In this document: piece by piece, positions 36,740 through 46,640 of the stretch | How the letters are laid out: every line of letters begins with the position of its first letter | Numbering within the stretch: position 1 is the first letter of the stretch | Source: Paenirhizobium daejeonense | Lineage (GTDB): Bacteria > Pseudomonadota > Alphaproteobacteria > Rhizobiales > Rhizobiaceae | Assembly (NCBI RefSeq): GCF_014280875.1 | Contig: NZ_JACLAL010000006.1 | Coordinates: 372,001 to 436,000 of the forward strand | Direction: 5' to 3' | Length of the DNA: 64,000 bases | Notes under the pieces: model-generated | Database searches by the model: none | What the model was told of the DNA's origin: nothing | What the model saw: the letters and a program-made list of their open reading frames with translations, nothing else | Translations under genes and position numbers: made by a program

Positions 36740-36887
36740 GGCATCGTCCTTGGGGCAGGCCGAAAGCTGATATGACGACGCATCCTGCGCATTGCAAGGC
36801 GCGCGGCCATCGCTTTCCTTCATGCGTATGGCTTGACGCTTGCCCTGCATTTGTAAATACCGTGTTAAAACACTTGCGAACAGGCCT

Positions 36888-37484
36888 ATGACCGATACGA
36901 TTTTTCCCGATGTCCCGACTTTGGGCGAGCGTGCCCGGGCCGCACTGGGGCGCCGCAATCTCGTCTTCGTCGGATTGATGGGCGCTGGAAAATCCGCGAT
37001 CGGCCGCATGGTCGCGGGGCAGCTCGGCTTGCCCTTTGTCGATACCGACGTGGAAATAGAGCGCGTGTCGCGCATGACGATCAGCGAGCTTTTCGCCGCC
37101 TATGGCGAGGACGAGTTTCGTGCACTCGAGACGCGGGTTATCAAGCGCCTGCTGAAGTCCGGGCCGCGCGTGGTCTCCACCGGCGGTGGCGCTTTCATCA
37201 ATGAAAAGACCCGCAGGCAGATCGAGAAGGGCGGTATTTCGCTCTGGCTCAATGCCGATCTCGATGTGTTGTGGGAAAGGGTCAACAAGCGCGATCACCG
37301 GCCGCTTCTCAAAACGGAAAATCCGAAGAAGACGCTGGAAGACCTGATGCAGAAACGCTACCCGGTCTATGCGCTGGCCGATATCTCCGTCGTATCGCGC
37401 GACGTGCGCAAGGAGATCATCGCCAACGAGGTTCTGGCGGCGATCATCGACCATACCGCAAAGGCAGCAAGCAAGAATGACTAG
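36888..37484 (+). CDS. aroK: Shikimate kinase
   Basis: A 198-residue kinase of the shikimate pathway. The P-loop GLMGAGKSAIGR (about residues 25-36), the substrate-binding DTDVEIER and the GGGAFI segment identify it. Its stop overlaps the start of aroB by eight bases, so the two genes are translationally coupled. A -35-like TTGACG at 36833 and the short palindrome GTGTTAAAACAC at 36862-36873 lie upstream and may mark its promoter region. Confidence 0.95.
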   Translation: MTDTIFPDVPTLGERARAALGRRNLVFVGLMGAGKSAIGRMVAGQLGLPFVDTDVEIERVSRMTISELFAAYGEDEFRALETRVIKRLLKSGPRVVSTGGGAFINEKTRRQIEKGGISLWLNADLDVLWERVNKRDHRPLLKTENPKKTLEDLMQKRYPVYALADISVVSRDVRKEIIANEVLAAIIDHTAKAASKND

Positions 37485-38604
37485 TTCAGACAATACCGAA
37501 CGGCTGGTGCATGTTCCGCTCGGCGAGCGCGCCTATGACATTCTAATCGGACCTGGCCTGATCGGCCGGGCCGGCGGCGAGATATCGACGCGAATCAAGG
37601 GGCGCAAGGCGGCGATCGTCACTGACGAACACGTCGGCGCACTCTATCTCGATCCGCTGATGGACAGCCTGCAGACTGATGGCATCGAAGCCGTGTCCAT
37701 CAGTCTGCCGCCGGGAGAGAAGACGAAGAGCTTCGACAGCCTCACCAAGGTTTGCGACGTGTTGCTGGAAGCGCGCATCGAGCGCAATGATACCGTTATT
37801 GCGCTCGGCGGCGGCGTCATCGGTGATCTCACCGGTTTTGCTGCGGGTATCGTTCGGCGTGGGGTGCGTTTCGTGCAGATCCCGACATCGCTCCTGTCGC
37901 AGGTCGATAGCTCCGTTGGTGGCAAGACCGGGATCAACACCCGCCATGGCAAGAACCTCGTCGGTATCTTCAACCAGCCCGACCTCGTGCTGGCCGACAC
38001 CGACGTTTTGAACACATTGAGCGAGCGAGAATTCCGCGCTGGCTATGCCGAAGTCGCCAAATACGGTCTGATCGATAAGCCGGACTTCTTCGAATGGCTA
38101 GAAAACAACTGGAAGGAAGTCTTTTCCGGCGGTGCGGCCCGCATCGAGGCGATTGCGACGAGCTGTCAGGCGAAGGCCGACGTAGTTGTCGCCGACGAGC
38201 GGGAGAATGGTCGCCGGGCGCTTCTGAATCTCGGCCATACTTTCGGCCATGCGCTGGAAGCTGCAACCGAATACGACAGCCGCCGCCTCGTGCATGGCGA
38301 GGGCGTCTCGATCGGCATGGTGCTGGCGCACCAGTTCTCCGCGCGGCTCAATCTGGCGAGCCCAGATGATGCCGCGCGTGTCGAAGCCCATCTCAAGGCG
38401 GTTGGCCTGCCGACCCGGATCGATGAGATTCCGGGCGAACTGCCATCGACCGAATTCCTGATGGATGCCATCGCGCAGGACAAGAAGGTCAAGGGAGGCA
38501 AGCTCACCTTCATCCTGACCCGCGGGATCGGCCAGTCCTTCGTCGCCGACGACGTGCCGGCCTCCGAGGTGATCAGTTTCCTGGAGGAAAAGCGCAAGAA
38601 ATGA
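37477..38604 (+). CDS. aroB: 3-dehydroquinate synthase
   Basis: A 375-residue NAD- and zinc-dependent enzyme that makes 3-dehydroquinate, the second step of the shikimate pathway. Visible signatures are ALGGGVIGDLTGFAAGIVRRG, PTSLLSQVDSSVGGKTGIN, the metal-site segment GYAEVAKYGLI, and NLGHTFGHALE and HGEGVSIG. The ATG at 37477 overlaps aroK by eight bases, and its stop codon overlaps the next gene by four bases (ATGA). This makes a compact three-gene operon. Confidence 0.96.
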   Translation: MTSSDNTERLVHVPLGERAYDILIGPGLIGRAGGEISTRIKGRKAAIVTDEHVGALYLDPLMDSLQTDGIEAVSISLPPGEKTKSFDSLTKVCDVLLEARIERNDTVIALGGGVIGDLTGFAAGIVRRGVRFVQIPTSLLSQVDSSVGGKTGINTRHGKNLVGIFNQPDLVLADTDVLNTLSEREFRAGYAEVAKYGLIDKPDFFEWLENNWKEVFSGGAARIEAIATSCQAKADVVVADERENGRRALLNLGHTFGHALEAATEYDSRRLVHGEGVSIGMVLAHQFSARLNLASPDDAARVEAHLKAVGLPTRIDEIPGELPSTEFLMDAIAQDKKVKGGKLTFILTRGIGQSFVADDVPASEVISFLEEKRKK

Positions 38605-39485
38605 CCTCAGGAAATGGCCTGCTGTCGCGCGCTGTCAATGCGCTGATCCGCAGCCTTCTGCGTACCACCGGTGTGCGCCTTTCGGAAGATACGCTGACGC
38701 TTGCCAGTTCCGACGAGCTTCACGCGGCGCTCCAGCTTGCTCATCGCGAAGCCTCTTCCGACAGGCAGGAGCGCGACCGGTTGAGCGGTCTCTTCGAGCT
38801 GGATGAGCTCGAAGTTTCCGACGTCATGCGGCATCGCACGGCGATGCGGGGCGTCAATGTGGATGACCCGCCGGAAGTAGCAGTGCGCGCAGTTTTGGAA
38901 AGCCCTTATACGCGCATGCCGCTCTGGAAGGGTTCGACGGAAAACATCGTCGGCGTGGTGCATGCCAAGGATCTCTTGAGGGCGCTTGCCGAACCCGGTG
39001 TAGAACCGGAAAGGCTTGATATCACCAAGTTCGCGCAAAAACCCTGGTTCGTGCCCGATACGACCAGTCTCCGGGACCAGCTTGGTGCTTTCCTGCGTCG
39101 CAAGGTGCATTTTTCCGTGGTCGTTGATGAGTATGGCGAAGTGCAGGGTATCGTGACGCTTGAGGATATTCTCGAGGAGATCGTTGGCGATATCGCCGAT
39201 GAACACGACCTTGAGATCCAGGGGGTCCGGCAGGAGGCGGATGGTTCGATCGTGGTGGATGGATCTGTGCCGATCCGCGATCTCAACCGCGTGCTCGACT
39301 GGAGCCTTCCGGACGAGGAGGCGACGACGATCGCCGGTCTCGTCATCCATGAATCCAAGTCCATCCCGGAAGAGCGTCAGGCGTTCACGTTCCACGGAAA
39401 GCGCTTCATCGTCATGAAACGCGAGAAGAACCGGTTGACCAAGCTGAGGATTCGTCCTGTCGAGGATGTTGCGAGACCGCAATAA
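38601..39485 (+). CDS. CorC/HlyC-like protein: tandem CBS domains plus CorC_HlyC domain, no membrane domain
   Basis: A 294-residue protein with two CBS domains (about residues 70-190, for example EVSDVMRHRTAMRGVNVDDPPEVAVRAVLESPYTRMPLW and FSVVVDEYGEVQGIVTLEDILEEIVGDI) and the C-terminal CorC/HlyC nucleotide-binding fold (from about 205). Rhizobial homologues at this position, next to aroB, usually begin with a DUF21 membrane domain and are about 430 residues; here that part is missing and the frame starts at an ATG overlapping the aroB stop. CBS-CorC_C proteins without DUF21 also exist (CorC itself). Likely role: ion- or nucleotide-responsive regulation. Confidence 0.85.
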   Translation: MTSGNGLLSRAVNALIRSLLRTTGVRLSEDTLTLASSDELHAALQLAHREASSDRQERDRLSGLFELDELEVSDVMRHRTAMRGVNVDDPPEVAVRAVLESPYTRMPLWKGSTENIVGVVHAKDLLRALAEPGVEPERLDITKFAQKPWFVPDTTSLRDQLGAFLRRKVHFSVVVDEYGEVQGIVTLEDILEEIVGDIADEHDLEIQGVRQEADGSIVVDGSVPIRDLNRVLDWSLPDEEATTIAGLVIHESKSIPEERQAFTFHGKRFIVMKREKNRLTKLRIRPVEDVARPQ

Positions 39486-39551
39486 CGCTTGAAATCGGGC
39501 GGTAGCGGAACCACTTGGAGGCGGTTCCCACGACAATGAATTGTCTGGTGG

Positions 39552-39833
39552 CTACCAGCGGGTTGCTTCGCCCGGTGCCGCTGGTTCTATTGCCAGCGCA
39601 TGCAGGCCTGCATCAAGCTCCGGCTTGAGCAACTCCGTAATCGCCCGGTGGCGGGCAAGCCTCGTCATGCCGTTGAATTCGGCGGCTACGATCCTGACCC
39701 GCATGTGGGTTTCGCCCGTGCCCGTGATGTCTGCTTGATGGCCGGCATGATGGGCGCTTTCGTCGATCACAAGGAGCCGTTCCGGCGAAAAGGCCGCGCG
39801 CAGTTTCGCCTCAATTGTGGTGCGTATGGCCAT
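39552..39833 (-). CDS. BolA family protein
   Basis: A 93-residue protein with the BolA fold: a start MAIRTTIEAKLRAAF, the ESAHHAGH segment with conserved His, and TGETHMRVRIVAAEFNGMTRLARHRAI. BolA proteins work with monothiol glutaredoxins in iron-sulfur cluster handling and stress responses. A J-domain protein gene diverges from it, and cobS-cobT follow; this order is common in rhizobia. A hairpin GGAACC...GGTTCC at about 39507-39528 lies between it and the convergent CorC-like gene. Confidence 0.9.
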   Translation of the reverse strand: MAIRTTIEAKLRAAFSPERLLVIDESAHHAGHQADITGTGETHMRVRIVAAEFNGMTRLARHRAITELLKPELDAGLHALAIEPAAPGEATRW

Positions 39834-39940
39834 GCTTTCCCAACCTGCTTCGGCAGTCCTCGAAAAAGCCCCCACAAAGCTCCGAACATTCGCGTTTGTC
39901 AATTCTTGTCGTCATTTGCCGGAGGCACCATAATCACCGG

Positions 39941-40567
39941 ATGAAACTCGATTCAAAATATTTCGATCGGATCCGGACGCAACGGAAAAAAGCGCCGGAA
40001 GCCGAGCCTGCACCTGCGACCTGTCAATGGGACGGCTGCGACAAGCCGGGTGTGCATCGCGCGCCCGTCGGTCGCAACGCCGAGGGCCAGTTCTTTCTGT
40101 TCTGCTTCGAGCACGTGAAGGAATATAACAAGGGCTATAATTATTTCTCCGGCCTTTCGGACGGCGAGATCGCGCGCTACCAGAAGGAAGCGATCACCGG
40201 GCATCGCCCGACCTGGACGGTCGGCGTCAACAAGGCCGCGCGCGCAAGCCCGCTGCATTCGACTGCTCGGTCCGGTTCGGCAGCCTCGCAGGCGCGTGTG
40301 AAAGATCCATTCGGCTTCGTGCAGCAAAGCCGCGGCAATGGGCCGCGCTTGCAGTCGCAAACGCGAAAATTGAAGAGTCTTGAGGCCAAAGCCTTCGATA
40401 CGCTGGGGCTTCCCGGCAATTCCTCGCCGACGGAGATCAAGAGCCGTTACAAGGAGCTTGTAAAAAAACACCATCCTGACGCAAATGGCGGAGACCGGGG
40501 CTCGGAAGAGCGCTTTCGCGCTGTTATTCAGGCGTATCAATTGTTAAAGCAGGCTGGTTTCTGTTAA
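39941..40567 (+). CDS. J-domain (DnaJ-like) protein
   Basis: A 208-residue protein. The N-terminal part (about 1-120) has Cys pairs ([11 protein letters not shown]) and looks like a rhizobial-specific region found in this family; the C-terminal J domain (about 145-205) has [33 protein letters not shown] with the HPD triad that stimulates Hsp70 ATPase. It probably acts as a dedicated co-chaperone of DnaK. The start [12 protein letters not shown] at 39941 is chosen; the frame extends upstream without a likely start. It precedes cobS. Confidence 0.85.
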   Translation: MKLDSKYFDRIRTQRKKAPEAEPAPATCQWDGCDKPGVHRAPVGRNAEGQFFLFCFEHVKEYNKGYNYFSGLSDGEIARYQKEAITGHRPTWTVGVNKAARASPLHSTARSGSAASQARVKDPFGFVQQSRGNGPRLQSQTRKLKSLEAKAFDTLGLPGNSSPTEIKSRYKELVKKHHPDANGGDRGSEERFRAVIQAYQLLKQAGFC

Positions 40568-40632
40568 TCCGAAGCTTGGCAAGAAGTTTCATTTTTATGC
40601 GCCGGGTCCGGGGCGTCCGGCATGGAGACACG

Positions 40633-41625
40633 ATGAGCAAGATTGAACTTGATATTTCCAACCTCCCTGACACGACTGTGTCGGTTCGCGAAGTCTTCGG
40701 TATCGACACCGACCTGCGCGTTCCGGCGTATAGCAAGGGAGATGCTTATGTGCCGGATCTTGACCCCGACTACCTTTTTGACCGCGAGACGACGCTCGCG
40801 ATTCTTGCAGGCTTTGCCCATAACCGCCGCGTCATGGTGTCCGGTTTCCACGGTACCGGCAAGTCGACCCACATTGAGCAGGTTGCCGCCCGACTGAACT
40901 GGCCGTGCGTGCGCGTCAACCTCGACAGCCATGTCAGCCGTATTGATCTCGTCGGCAAGGACGCCATCGTCCTCAAGGAAGGCAAGCAGATCACCGAGTT
41001 CAAGGACGGCATTCTGCCCTGGGCATACCAGCACAATGTCGCGCTCGTGTTTGACGAATACGATGCCGGCCGTCCGGACGTCATGTTCGTCATCCAGCGC
41101 GTGCTGGAATCCTCCGGGCGCCTGACCCTGCTCGACCAGAGCCGCGTCATCCGTCCTCATCCCGCTTTCCGCCTGTTTGCGACCGCCAACACGGTCGGTC
41201 TCGGCGATACCACCGGTCTCTACCACGGCACGCAGCAGATCAACCAGGCGCAGATGGACCGCTGGTCGATCGTCACCACGCTGAACTACCTGCCGCACGA
41301 CAAGGAAGTCGATATCGTTCTCGCCAAGGTGAAGGCTTTTGCAGGCAACGACACTGGCCGCGACACGGTTTCGCGCATGGTTCGGCTCGCTGATCTCACG
41401 CGCGCTGCCTTCATGAACGGCGATCTTTCGACCGTCATGAGCCCGCGCACCGTCATCACCTGGGCGGAAAACGCCGTGATCTTCGGTGATGTGGCCTTCG
41501 CCTTCCGCGTGACCTTCCTCAACAAGTGTGACGAGCTCGAGCGTACGCTGGTGGCCGAACAGTACCAGCGCGCCTTCGGTGTCGAACTCAAGGAGAGCGC
41601 CGCCAACATCGTTGTAGGCGCGTAA
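40633..41625 (+). CDS. cobS: Aerobic cobaltochelatase subunit CobS
   Basis: A 330-residue AAA+ ATPase of the aerobic cobaltochelatase (CobN-CobS-CobT), which inserts cobalt into hydrogenobyrinic acid a,c-diamide for cobalamin synthesis. The Walker A is [10 protein letters not shown] (residues 71-80), the Walker B is [10 protein letters not shown], and the N-terminus [27 protein letters not shown] is typical of CobS. cobT follows after 13 bases. The cobN subunit is not in the window. Confidence 0.96.
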   Translation: MSKIELDISNLPDTTVSVREVFGIDTDLRVPAYSKGDAYVPDLDPDYLFDRETTLAILAGFAHNRRVMVSGFHGTGKSTHIEQVAARLNWPCVRVNLDSHVSRIDLVGKDAIVLKEGKQITEFKDGILPWAYQHNVALVFDEYDAGRPDVMFVIQRVLESSGRLTLLDQSRVIRPHPAFRLFATANTVGLGDTTGLYHGTQQINQAQMDRWSIVTTLNYLPHDKEVDIVLAKVKAFAGNDTGRDTVSRMVRLADLTRAAFMNGDLSTVMSPRTVITWAENAVIFGDVAFAFRVTFLNKCDELERTLVAEQYQRAFGVELKESAANIVVGA

Positions 41626-41638
41626 GAAGGCGATCGGA

Positions 41639-43543
41639 ATGGCAGGTCGCGGCGACAATGTGAATGCGAAGCCCGGCGTGGGCGTTGATACCGAGCCAAT
41701 GCGGCGGGCGATAACCGGCTGCGTGCGGTCGGTTGCCGGCAGCGCGGAAGTCGAGGTGGTATTCGCCAACGAGCGACCCGGCCTCGCTGGCGAGCGCGTG
41801 CGCTTGCCGGAACTCTCCAAGCGACCGACGGCCCATGAGCTCGCCGTGACCCGAGGTCTCGGCGATTCCATGGCGCTTCGCATCGCCTGCCACGACCAGA
41901 AGGTCCACGCCGTCATGGCGCCGCAGGGCACGGATGCCCGTGCCGTCTTCGACGCCGTTGAACAGGCGCGCGTGGAATCCATTGGTGCGCTCAGAATGAG
42001 CGGTATGGCCGCCAACATGAGCGCCATGCATGCGGAGAAATACGCCAAGGCGAATTTCTCCGGCATCAGCCGTCAGGAGGACGCTCCGATCCAGGAGGCC
42101 GTTGCCATGCTGGTGCGCGAGAAACTGACGGGAGAAAAACCGCCTGCCAGCGCCGGCAAGGTTCTCGATCTCTGGCGCCCTTTCATCATGGAGAAGGCGG
42201 GTTCCAGCCTCGATCAGCTGAACGGAACGATCAACGACCAGCAGGCCTTTGCCAAGGTCATCCGTCACATGCTCTCGGCCATGGAGATGGCTGAGGATGT
42301 CGGCGAGGATCAGGAGGAGGGCGAGGACGACCAGTCCACGGACGAGGATCAGCCGCGCAGCAACGAGGAAGAGCAGGAAAACGCCGAAGAGGAAGCCGGT
42401 TCGGAATCCGCTCCCGCCGAGGAAAGCGAAGCCTCGCAGGAGCAGATGGAAGACGGCGAGATGGACGGCGCCGAAATCTCCGACGACGACATGTCGGATG
42501 AAGGCGACGACGATTCCGAAACACCCGGCGAAATGCGGCGTCCTGCAAGTCCCTTCGACGATTTCAATGAGAAGGTCGACTACCGGATCTACACTCAGGA
42601 GTTCGACGAGGTCATCACCGCGGAAGAGCTTTGCGACGAGGCCGAACTCGACCGCCTCAGGGCCTTCCTCGACAAGCAGCTTGCGCATCTGCAGGGTGCC
42701 GTCGGCCGGCTGGCAAACCGGCTTCAGCGCCGCCTGATGGCGCAGCAGAACCGTTCCTGGGACTTCGATCTGGAAGAAGGCTACCTCGACAGCGCCCGGC
42801 TCACTCGCCTGGTGATCGACCCGATGCAGCCGCTGTCCTTCAAGCGGGAGCGCGATACCAAGTTCCGCGATACCGTGGTGACGCTGGTTATCGACAATTC
42901 CGGTTCGATGCGCGGCCGGCCGATCACTGTTGCAGCCACCTGCGCCGACATTCTTGCCCGCACGCTCGAGCGCTGCGGCGTCAAGGTCGAGATTTTGGGC
43001 TTCACGACCAAGGCCTGGAAGGGCGGTCAGTCGAGGGAGAAGTGGCTGGCGAGCGGCAAGCCGCCGACACCCGGCCGTCTCAACGACCTGCGCCACATCG
43101 TCTACAAGTCGGCCGATGCGCCCTGGCGCCGCGCGCGCCGCAATCTCGGCCTGATGATGCGCGAAGGCCTTCTCAAGGAGAACATCGACGGCGAAGCCCT
43201 GATGTGGGCTCACAGCCGACTGGCGGCCCGGCAGGAGCAGCGCAAGATCCTGATGATGATTTCTGACGGTGCGCCGGTCGATGACTCGACGCTGTCGGTC
43301 AATCCGGGCAATTATCTGGAGCGGCACCTACGCGCCGTGATCGAGCAGATCGAGACGCGTTCGTCGATCGAGCTTCTCGCCATCGGTATCGGTCACGACG
43401 TGACACGCTACTATCGCAAGGCCGTCACCATCGTCGATGCTGACGAACTGGCGGGCGCGATGACCGAACAGCTTGCAGCGCTTTTCGAGGATCAGAGCGA
43501 AGGCGGCGGCAAGCGCGGCAGTCGCATGCGTCGTGCCGGCTGA
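41639..43543 (+). CDS. cobT: Aerobic cobaltochelatase subunit CobT
   Basis: A 634-residue subunit that forms the chaperone-like complex with CobS. It has an N-terminal region, a long acidic linker rich in Glu and Asp (about residues 210-310), and a C-terminal von Willebrand A domain with the MIDAS motif DNSGSMRG. It pairs with cobS just upstream. Length and order agree with alphaproteobacterial CobT. Confidence 0.95.
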   Translation: MAGRGDNVNAKPGVGVDTEPMRRAITGCVRSVAGSAEVEVVFANERPGLAGERVRLPELSKRPTAHELAVTRGLGDSMALRIACHDQKVHAVMAPQGTDARAVFDAVEQARVESIGALRMSGMAANMSAMHAEKYAKANFSGISRQEDAPIQEAVAMLVREKLTGEKPPASAGKVLDLWRPFIMEKAGSSLDQLNGTINDQQAFAKVIRHMLSAMEMAEDVGEDQEEGEDDQSTDEDQPRSNEEEQENAEEEAGSESAPAEESEASQEQMEDGEMDGAEISDDDMSDEGDDDSETPGEMRRPASPFDDFNEKVDYRIYTQEFDEVITAEELCDEAELDRLRAFLDKQLAHLQGAVGRLANRLQRRLMAQQNRSWDFDLEEGYLDSARLTRLVIDPMQPLSFKRERDTKFRDTVVTLVIDNSGSMRGRPITVAATCADILARTLERCGVKVEILGFTTKAWKGGQSREKWLASGKPPTPGRLNDLRHIVYKSADAPWRRARRNLGLMMREGLLKENIDGEALMWAHSRLAARQEQRKILMMISDGAPVDDSTLSVNPGNYLERHLRAVIEQIETRSSIELLAIGIGHDVTRYYRKAVTIVDADELAGAMTEQLAALFEDQSEGGGKRGSRMRRAG

Positions 43544-43547
43544 AGGC

Positions 43548-44570
43548 GTGCGGGCCGGAAGAGTTCGGTCTGGCCGCCTTCTCGCGGCCGCGCTGATCGG
43601 TATTTCCGTCGGTTGGGGCGATGTCGGCGCTGCGAGCGAGATCGTGGCGGCCCCGATCAAGGCGACGTCGATCGCCACCTTCCGCCCCGGCTCGACCGAT
43701 ACGCGTTTCGGCTCGCTGGAGTTTCTCGGCGGGCTTGAGCTTTCCTCTTCCGAACGGCTTTTCGGAGCGTGGTCGTCGATCAGGCTGACCGATGGCGGCA
43801 AGAAATTCATCGGCGTTCTTGATACCGGTCACTGGCTGACGGGTTCGATCAGCAGGGGAGCCGATGGCCACCTTGCCGGTCTCGATGACGTGACCATTGC
43901 GCCGATGCTGGATGCCGCCGGCCGTAGCTCGGCGCCGAAGCGCACCGTCGATGCGGAAAGCCTCGCCTTGCGCGGAGACGAAGCCTTTGTCGGCTTCGAG
44001 CAGATACATCGTGTCACTGGTTATTCCCCGCTTTCGGCCATCGAGACCTCACGGCCCTTCCGGCTGGCCCTGCCGTTGCCGTTTCCTGTCGGCAGGTTGC
44101 GCAGCAATGGCGGTATCGAGACGCTGGTCGCAGCGCCGCTGGACGGTCCCTTGAAGGGCGGCCTTGTGGCCATCGCCGAAAAGAGTGTCGATAGCGACGG
44201 TAATCTCTTTGCCGGTATTCTCGACGGTCCTCTGAAGGGTGGCTTCCGGGTCGTGCCTTATGACGGCTTCGACGTTACTGACGGGGATTTTCTGCCCGAT
44301 GGCGACCTGCTGTTGCTGGAGCGCCGGTTCACGATCGCCACCGGCGTTGCGATGCGGCTACGCCGGATCGACGGCGCAAGCCTAAAGCCCGGCGCTATGG
44401 TCGAGGGAGATGTCATCCTTGAGGCGGACGGCTCCTCACAGATCGACAACATGGAAGGTCTGGACACTTTCGTCGCCGCGGATGGATTTACGCATGTCAT
44501 CCTCGTTTCGGACGATAATCATTCGATCCTGCAGCGGACCGTGATGCTGGAATTCCGGCTCGTGGATTGA
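43548..44570 (+). CDS. Exported esterase-like/phytase-fold protein
   Basis: A 340-residue protein. The N-terminus has a twin-basic, hydrophobic signal peptide (AGRVRSGRLLAAALIGISVGWGDVGAAS) and the body matches the esterase-like activity of phytase family (PF13449): LEFLGGLELSS, VLDTGHWLTGSI, SRPFRLALPLPFPVG, and DNMEGLDTFVAADGFTHVILVSDDN. It is probably exported to the periplasm; no phytase activity is proven for the family in general. The GTG at 43548, just after the cobT stop, is chosen; a GTG at 43533 overlaps cobT. It is often found behind cobT in rhizobia. Confidence 0.8.
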   Translation: MRAGRVRSGRLLAAALIGISVGWGDVGAASEIVAAPIKATSIATFRPGSTDTRFGSLEFLGGLELSSSERLFGAWSSIRLTDGGKKFIGVLDTGHWLTGSISRGADGHLAGLDDVTIAPMLDAAGRSSAPKRTVDAESLALRGDEAFVGFEQIHRVTGYSPLSAIETSRPFRLALPLPFPVGRLRSNGGIETLVAAPLDGPLKGGLVAIAEKSVDSDGNLFAGILDGPLKGGFRVVPYDGFDVTDGDFLPDGDLLLLERRFTIATGVAMRLRRIDGASLKPGAMVEGDVILEADGSSQIDNMEGLDTFVAADGFTHVILVSDDNHSILQRTVMLEFRLVD

Positions 44571-44603
44571 CGAGCCGGTCTTCGTCTTTCAGCGGCTGAA
44601 AGA

Positions 44604-45239
44604 TCAGGCCGAGCGGGCGGAAACCGTCGGCTTCAGAACGCTCATCAGTGCCCCATAGGGAAGGAGCATGACGAGGCCGACCAGTATTTTGACGGTGAGA
44701 TCGCCCAGAGCCCATGAAATCCAGCGCGGAGCATCGGTGGAGAAGACGCCAAGGACCGGAGCCCATGCAATGGCGAAATCGTCATTGGGGCCGATCATTG
44801 CGAAGATGGGGGCAAAGGACAGCGAGAAGAAGATCGCTGTATCAAGGGCCGATCCGATGAGCGAGCCCATCAGCGGCGCCTTCCACCAGTCGAGCCGGCG
44901 CAGGCGATTGAAGACCGAGATGTCGAGCAGCTGGCCGGCCAGATAGGCGGAGCCGGATGCGATCGCGATGCGAGGCTGGGAGGTAACGAAGGAGAGCACA
45001 ACGCCCACCACGAAGCCCATAAATACCACCTTGCGGGCGGTCGAGGGGCCGAACTGGCGGTTGGTGAGGTCGGTGATCAGGAAGGCGACCGGATAGGTGA
45101 AGGCACCATAGGTCAGGAGATCGCCGAGATTGATGCCTGCAAGCTCGCCCGAGAGCGGGTACTGGACGAGAATGTTCGACGCGACCACGACGGCCGTCAT
45201 CAGCAGGGAATATACGAAAATAGAACGTGTCATCTGCAT
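44604..45239 (-). CDS. yhhQ: VUT family (YhhQ-like) queuosine precursor transporter
   Basis: A 211-residue membrane protein with about six hydrophobic helices and the family motifs YPVAFLITDLTNRQFGPSTARKVV and GSAYLAGQLLDISVFNRLRR. YhhQ imports queuosine precursors (preQ0 or preQ1) for tRNA modification. The ATG at 45239 has an AGGATA ribosome binding site; a second ATG is at 45233. A hairpin whose 3' arm reaches the ribosome binding site lies at 45252-45263. rpmB lies upstream on the same strand, with its own terminator between them. Confidence 0.88.
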   Translation of the reverse strand: MQMTRSIFVYSLLMTAVVVASNILVQYPLSGELAGINLGDLLTYGAFTYPVAFLITDLTNRQFGPSTARKVVFMGFVVGVVLSFVTSQPRIAIASGSAYLAGQLLDISVFNRLRRLDWWKAPLMGSLIGSALDTAIFFSLSFAPIFAMIGPNDDFAIAWAPVLGVFSTDAPRWISWALGDLTVKILVGLVMLLPYGALMSVLKPTVSARSA

Positions 45240-45280
45240 TTTTTTATCCTGGGTGATGCCACCAGTTGGAGGGACAAAGG

Positions 45281-45312
45281 AAAAAGGCCTGCCGAAGATC
45301 CGGTCAAGCCTT
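45281..45312 (-). terminator. Rho-independent terminator of rpmB
   Basis: On the minus strand AAGGCTTGACCG and CGGCAGGCCTT form an eleven-pair stem with one bulged A, a GATCTT loop and a TTTTT run. It ends rpmB transcription 31 bases after its stop codon. Confidence 0.85.
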
Positions 45313-45342
45313 CATACCTTTATAGCGATGTAGCGCAGAAGC

Positions 45343-45633
45343 TTATGCAGCTTCTGCCGTCTTCTTTGCGATCTGGCGACGCAGAAGGCGAGCGCGCATC
45401 GAAAGTTCGTTTTCGCTGGCCTTCAGGAGGAAGGCATCGAGGCCACCGCGATGTTCAACGGAGCGCAGGGCGGCAGCGGAAACGCGCAGGCGGAAACGCT
45501 GGCCAAGTGCATCCGAGATCAGCGTGACGTCGCACAGGTTCGGCAGGAACTTGCGCTTGGTCTTGTTGTTCGCGTGGCTCACATTGTTGCCCGACTGGAC
45601 GCCCTTGCCGGTCAATTCGCAACTGCGGGACAT
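45343..45633 (-). CDS. rpmB: 50S ribosomal protein L28
   Basis: A 96-residue ribosomal protein. The N-terminus [33 protein letters not shown] and the segment [24 protein letters not shown] are the normal L28 sequence. Its own promoter (45660-45688) and terminator (45281-45312) make it a single-gene unit. Confidence 0.97.
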   Translation of the reverse strand: MSRSCELTGKGVQSGNNVSHANNKTKRKFLPNLCDVTLISDALGQRFRLRVSAAALRSVEHRGGLDAFLLKASENELSMRARLLRRQIAKKTAEAA

Positions 45634-45659
45634 GGTACACCTATTTTCTTCTTTGCCAT

Positions 45660-45688
45660 TACATCGCTTCCGGACAACAGCCGGTCAA
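45660..45688 (-). promoter_or_regulatory. Probable sigma-70 promoter of rpmB
   Basis: On the minus strand a -35-like TTGACC, a 17-base spacer and GATGTA form a promoter candidate; a start near 45653 would leave a 20-base leader before the ATG at 45633. The -10 is imperfect. Confidence 0.4.
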
Positions 45689-45875
45689 GCAATCCAACGG
45701 CGCTTGATTGGAAAGTTGCGGTTCTATAGTCAGACTGGCGGGCCGCGTCAAGCCAAAGCTTGGATTTTCCTTCATCGGCAGGCCACTTCCGCTATGTTCT
45801 TGCCACAGTCCGGTTGGAGGATGAAGATCGAAACAGTTTCCGGAACAGACATTTTCGAATTTGAGGGTCCCAATC

Positions 45876-46640
45876 TTGCGTTTCGCCAGCCTCGCATTTG
45901 CTCTTGCGGTGTCGTTCGCCACATCCGCTGCCGGGGCGGACATTCGCTATCGCACGGATTACAGCGTTTCTCTGGGTGCGCTGCCGATTGCCAAGGCCTC
46001 GTTCCTGACTGAGGTCAACGATCAGAATTACAGGATTTCGGCCAATTTCCGCTCCTATGGTCTCGTCGATATCATTTCCAGAATATCAGGTGAAAGCACC
46101 GTCTCTGGTCAGCTGAGCGGTCAGAGCATGCGGGCGCAGCATTATCGCCTGGTCTATCAGGCCGGCAAGAAGACCAGCATATATGATGTCAGCTACGATA
46201 ACGGCAATGTGACGAAGACCACCGTCGACCCGCCGCCGAAGCCGCGGTCGGCGAGCTGGATCCCTGTGACCGATGCCGATCTGAAATCCGTGTTCGACCC
46301 GATCTCCGGGCTGATCGTTCCCGATGGCGAGGCCGTCTGCCCCCGGACGCTGCCGATCTATGACGGCGAGAGCCGTATGGATATCGTCATGACGCCCAAG
46401 GGGACACGCAGCTTCACCGCCGGCGATGTGGAAGGCGAAGCCGTCGTCTGCAGTGTCCGTTATATTCCGAAGTCGGGCTTTCGAAAGGGGCGCAAGGATA
46501 TCGAATATATGCGGAGCGCAACCGGCATGGAGATCTGGTTTGCCAAGACTGCACAGCTGAAGGTATATGCTCCGGTCTATGCGCGCGTGCCGACGCGCAT
46601 GGGAACACTATATGTAACCGCCGTAAAATTCGACGGTTGA
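45876..46640 (+). CDS. Exported DUF3108 domain protein
   Basis: A 254-residue protein that begins with a signal peptide (RFASLAFALAVSFATSAAGA). The body is the DUF3108 beta-strand domain, seen in IRYRTDYSVSLGALPIAKASFLTEVN and TRMGTLYVTAVKFDG. The start is a TTG at 45876: GAGGG lies seven bases upstream, whereas the earlier TTG at 45861 has no ribosome binding site. It is probably periplasmic, with unknown function. rpmB diverges from it. Confidence 0.82.
   Translation: MRFASLAFALAVSFATSAAGADIRYRTDYSVSLGALPIAKASFLTEVNDQNYRISANFRSYGLVDIISRISGESTVSGQLSGQSMRAQHYRLVYQAGKKTSIYDVSYDNGNVTKTTVDPPPKPRSASWIPVTDADLKSVFDPISGLIVPDGEAVCPRTLPIYDGESRMDIVMTPKGTRSFTAGDVEGEAVVCSVRYIPKSGFRKGRKDIEYMRSATGMEIWFAKTAQLKVYAPVYARVPTRMGTLYVTAVKFDG

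Noticed and set aside
44586..44602. Palindrome CTTTCAGC-G-GCTGAAAG between the phytase-like gene and yhhQ as a terminator
   Set aside because: The loop would be too small for the full stem and no T run follows.
45240..45340. A preQ1 riboswitch before yhhQ
   Set aside because: Only a hairpin near the ribosome binding site is seen; the known aptamer consensus could not be matched by eye.
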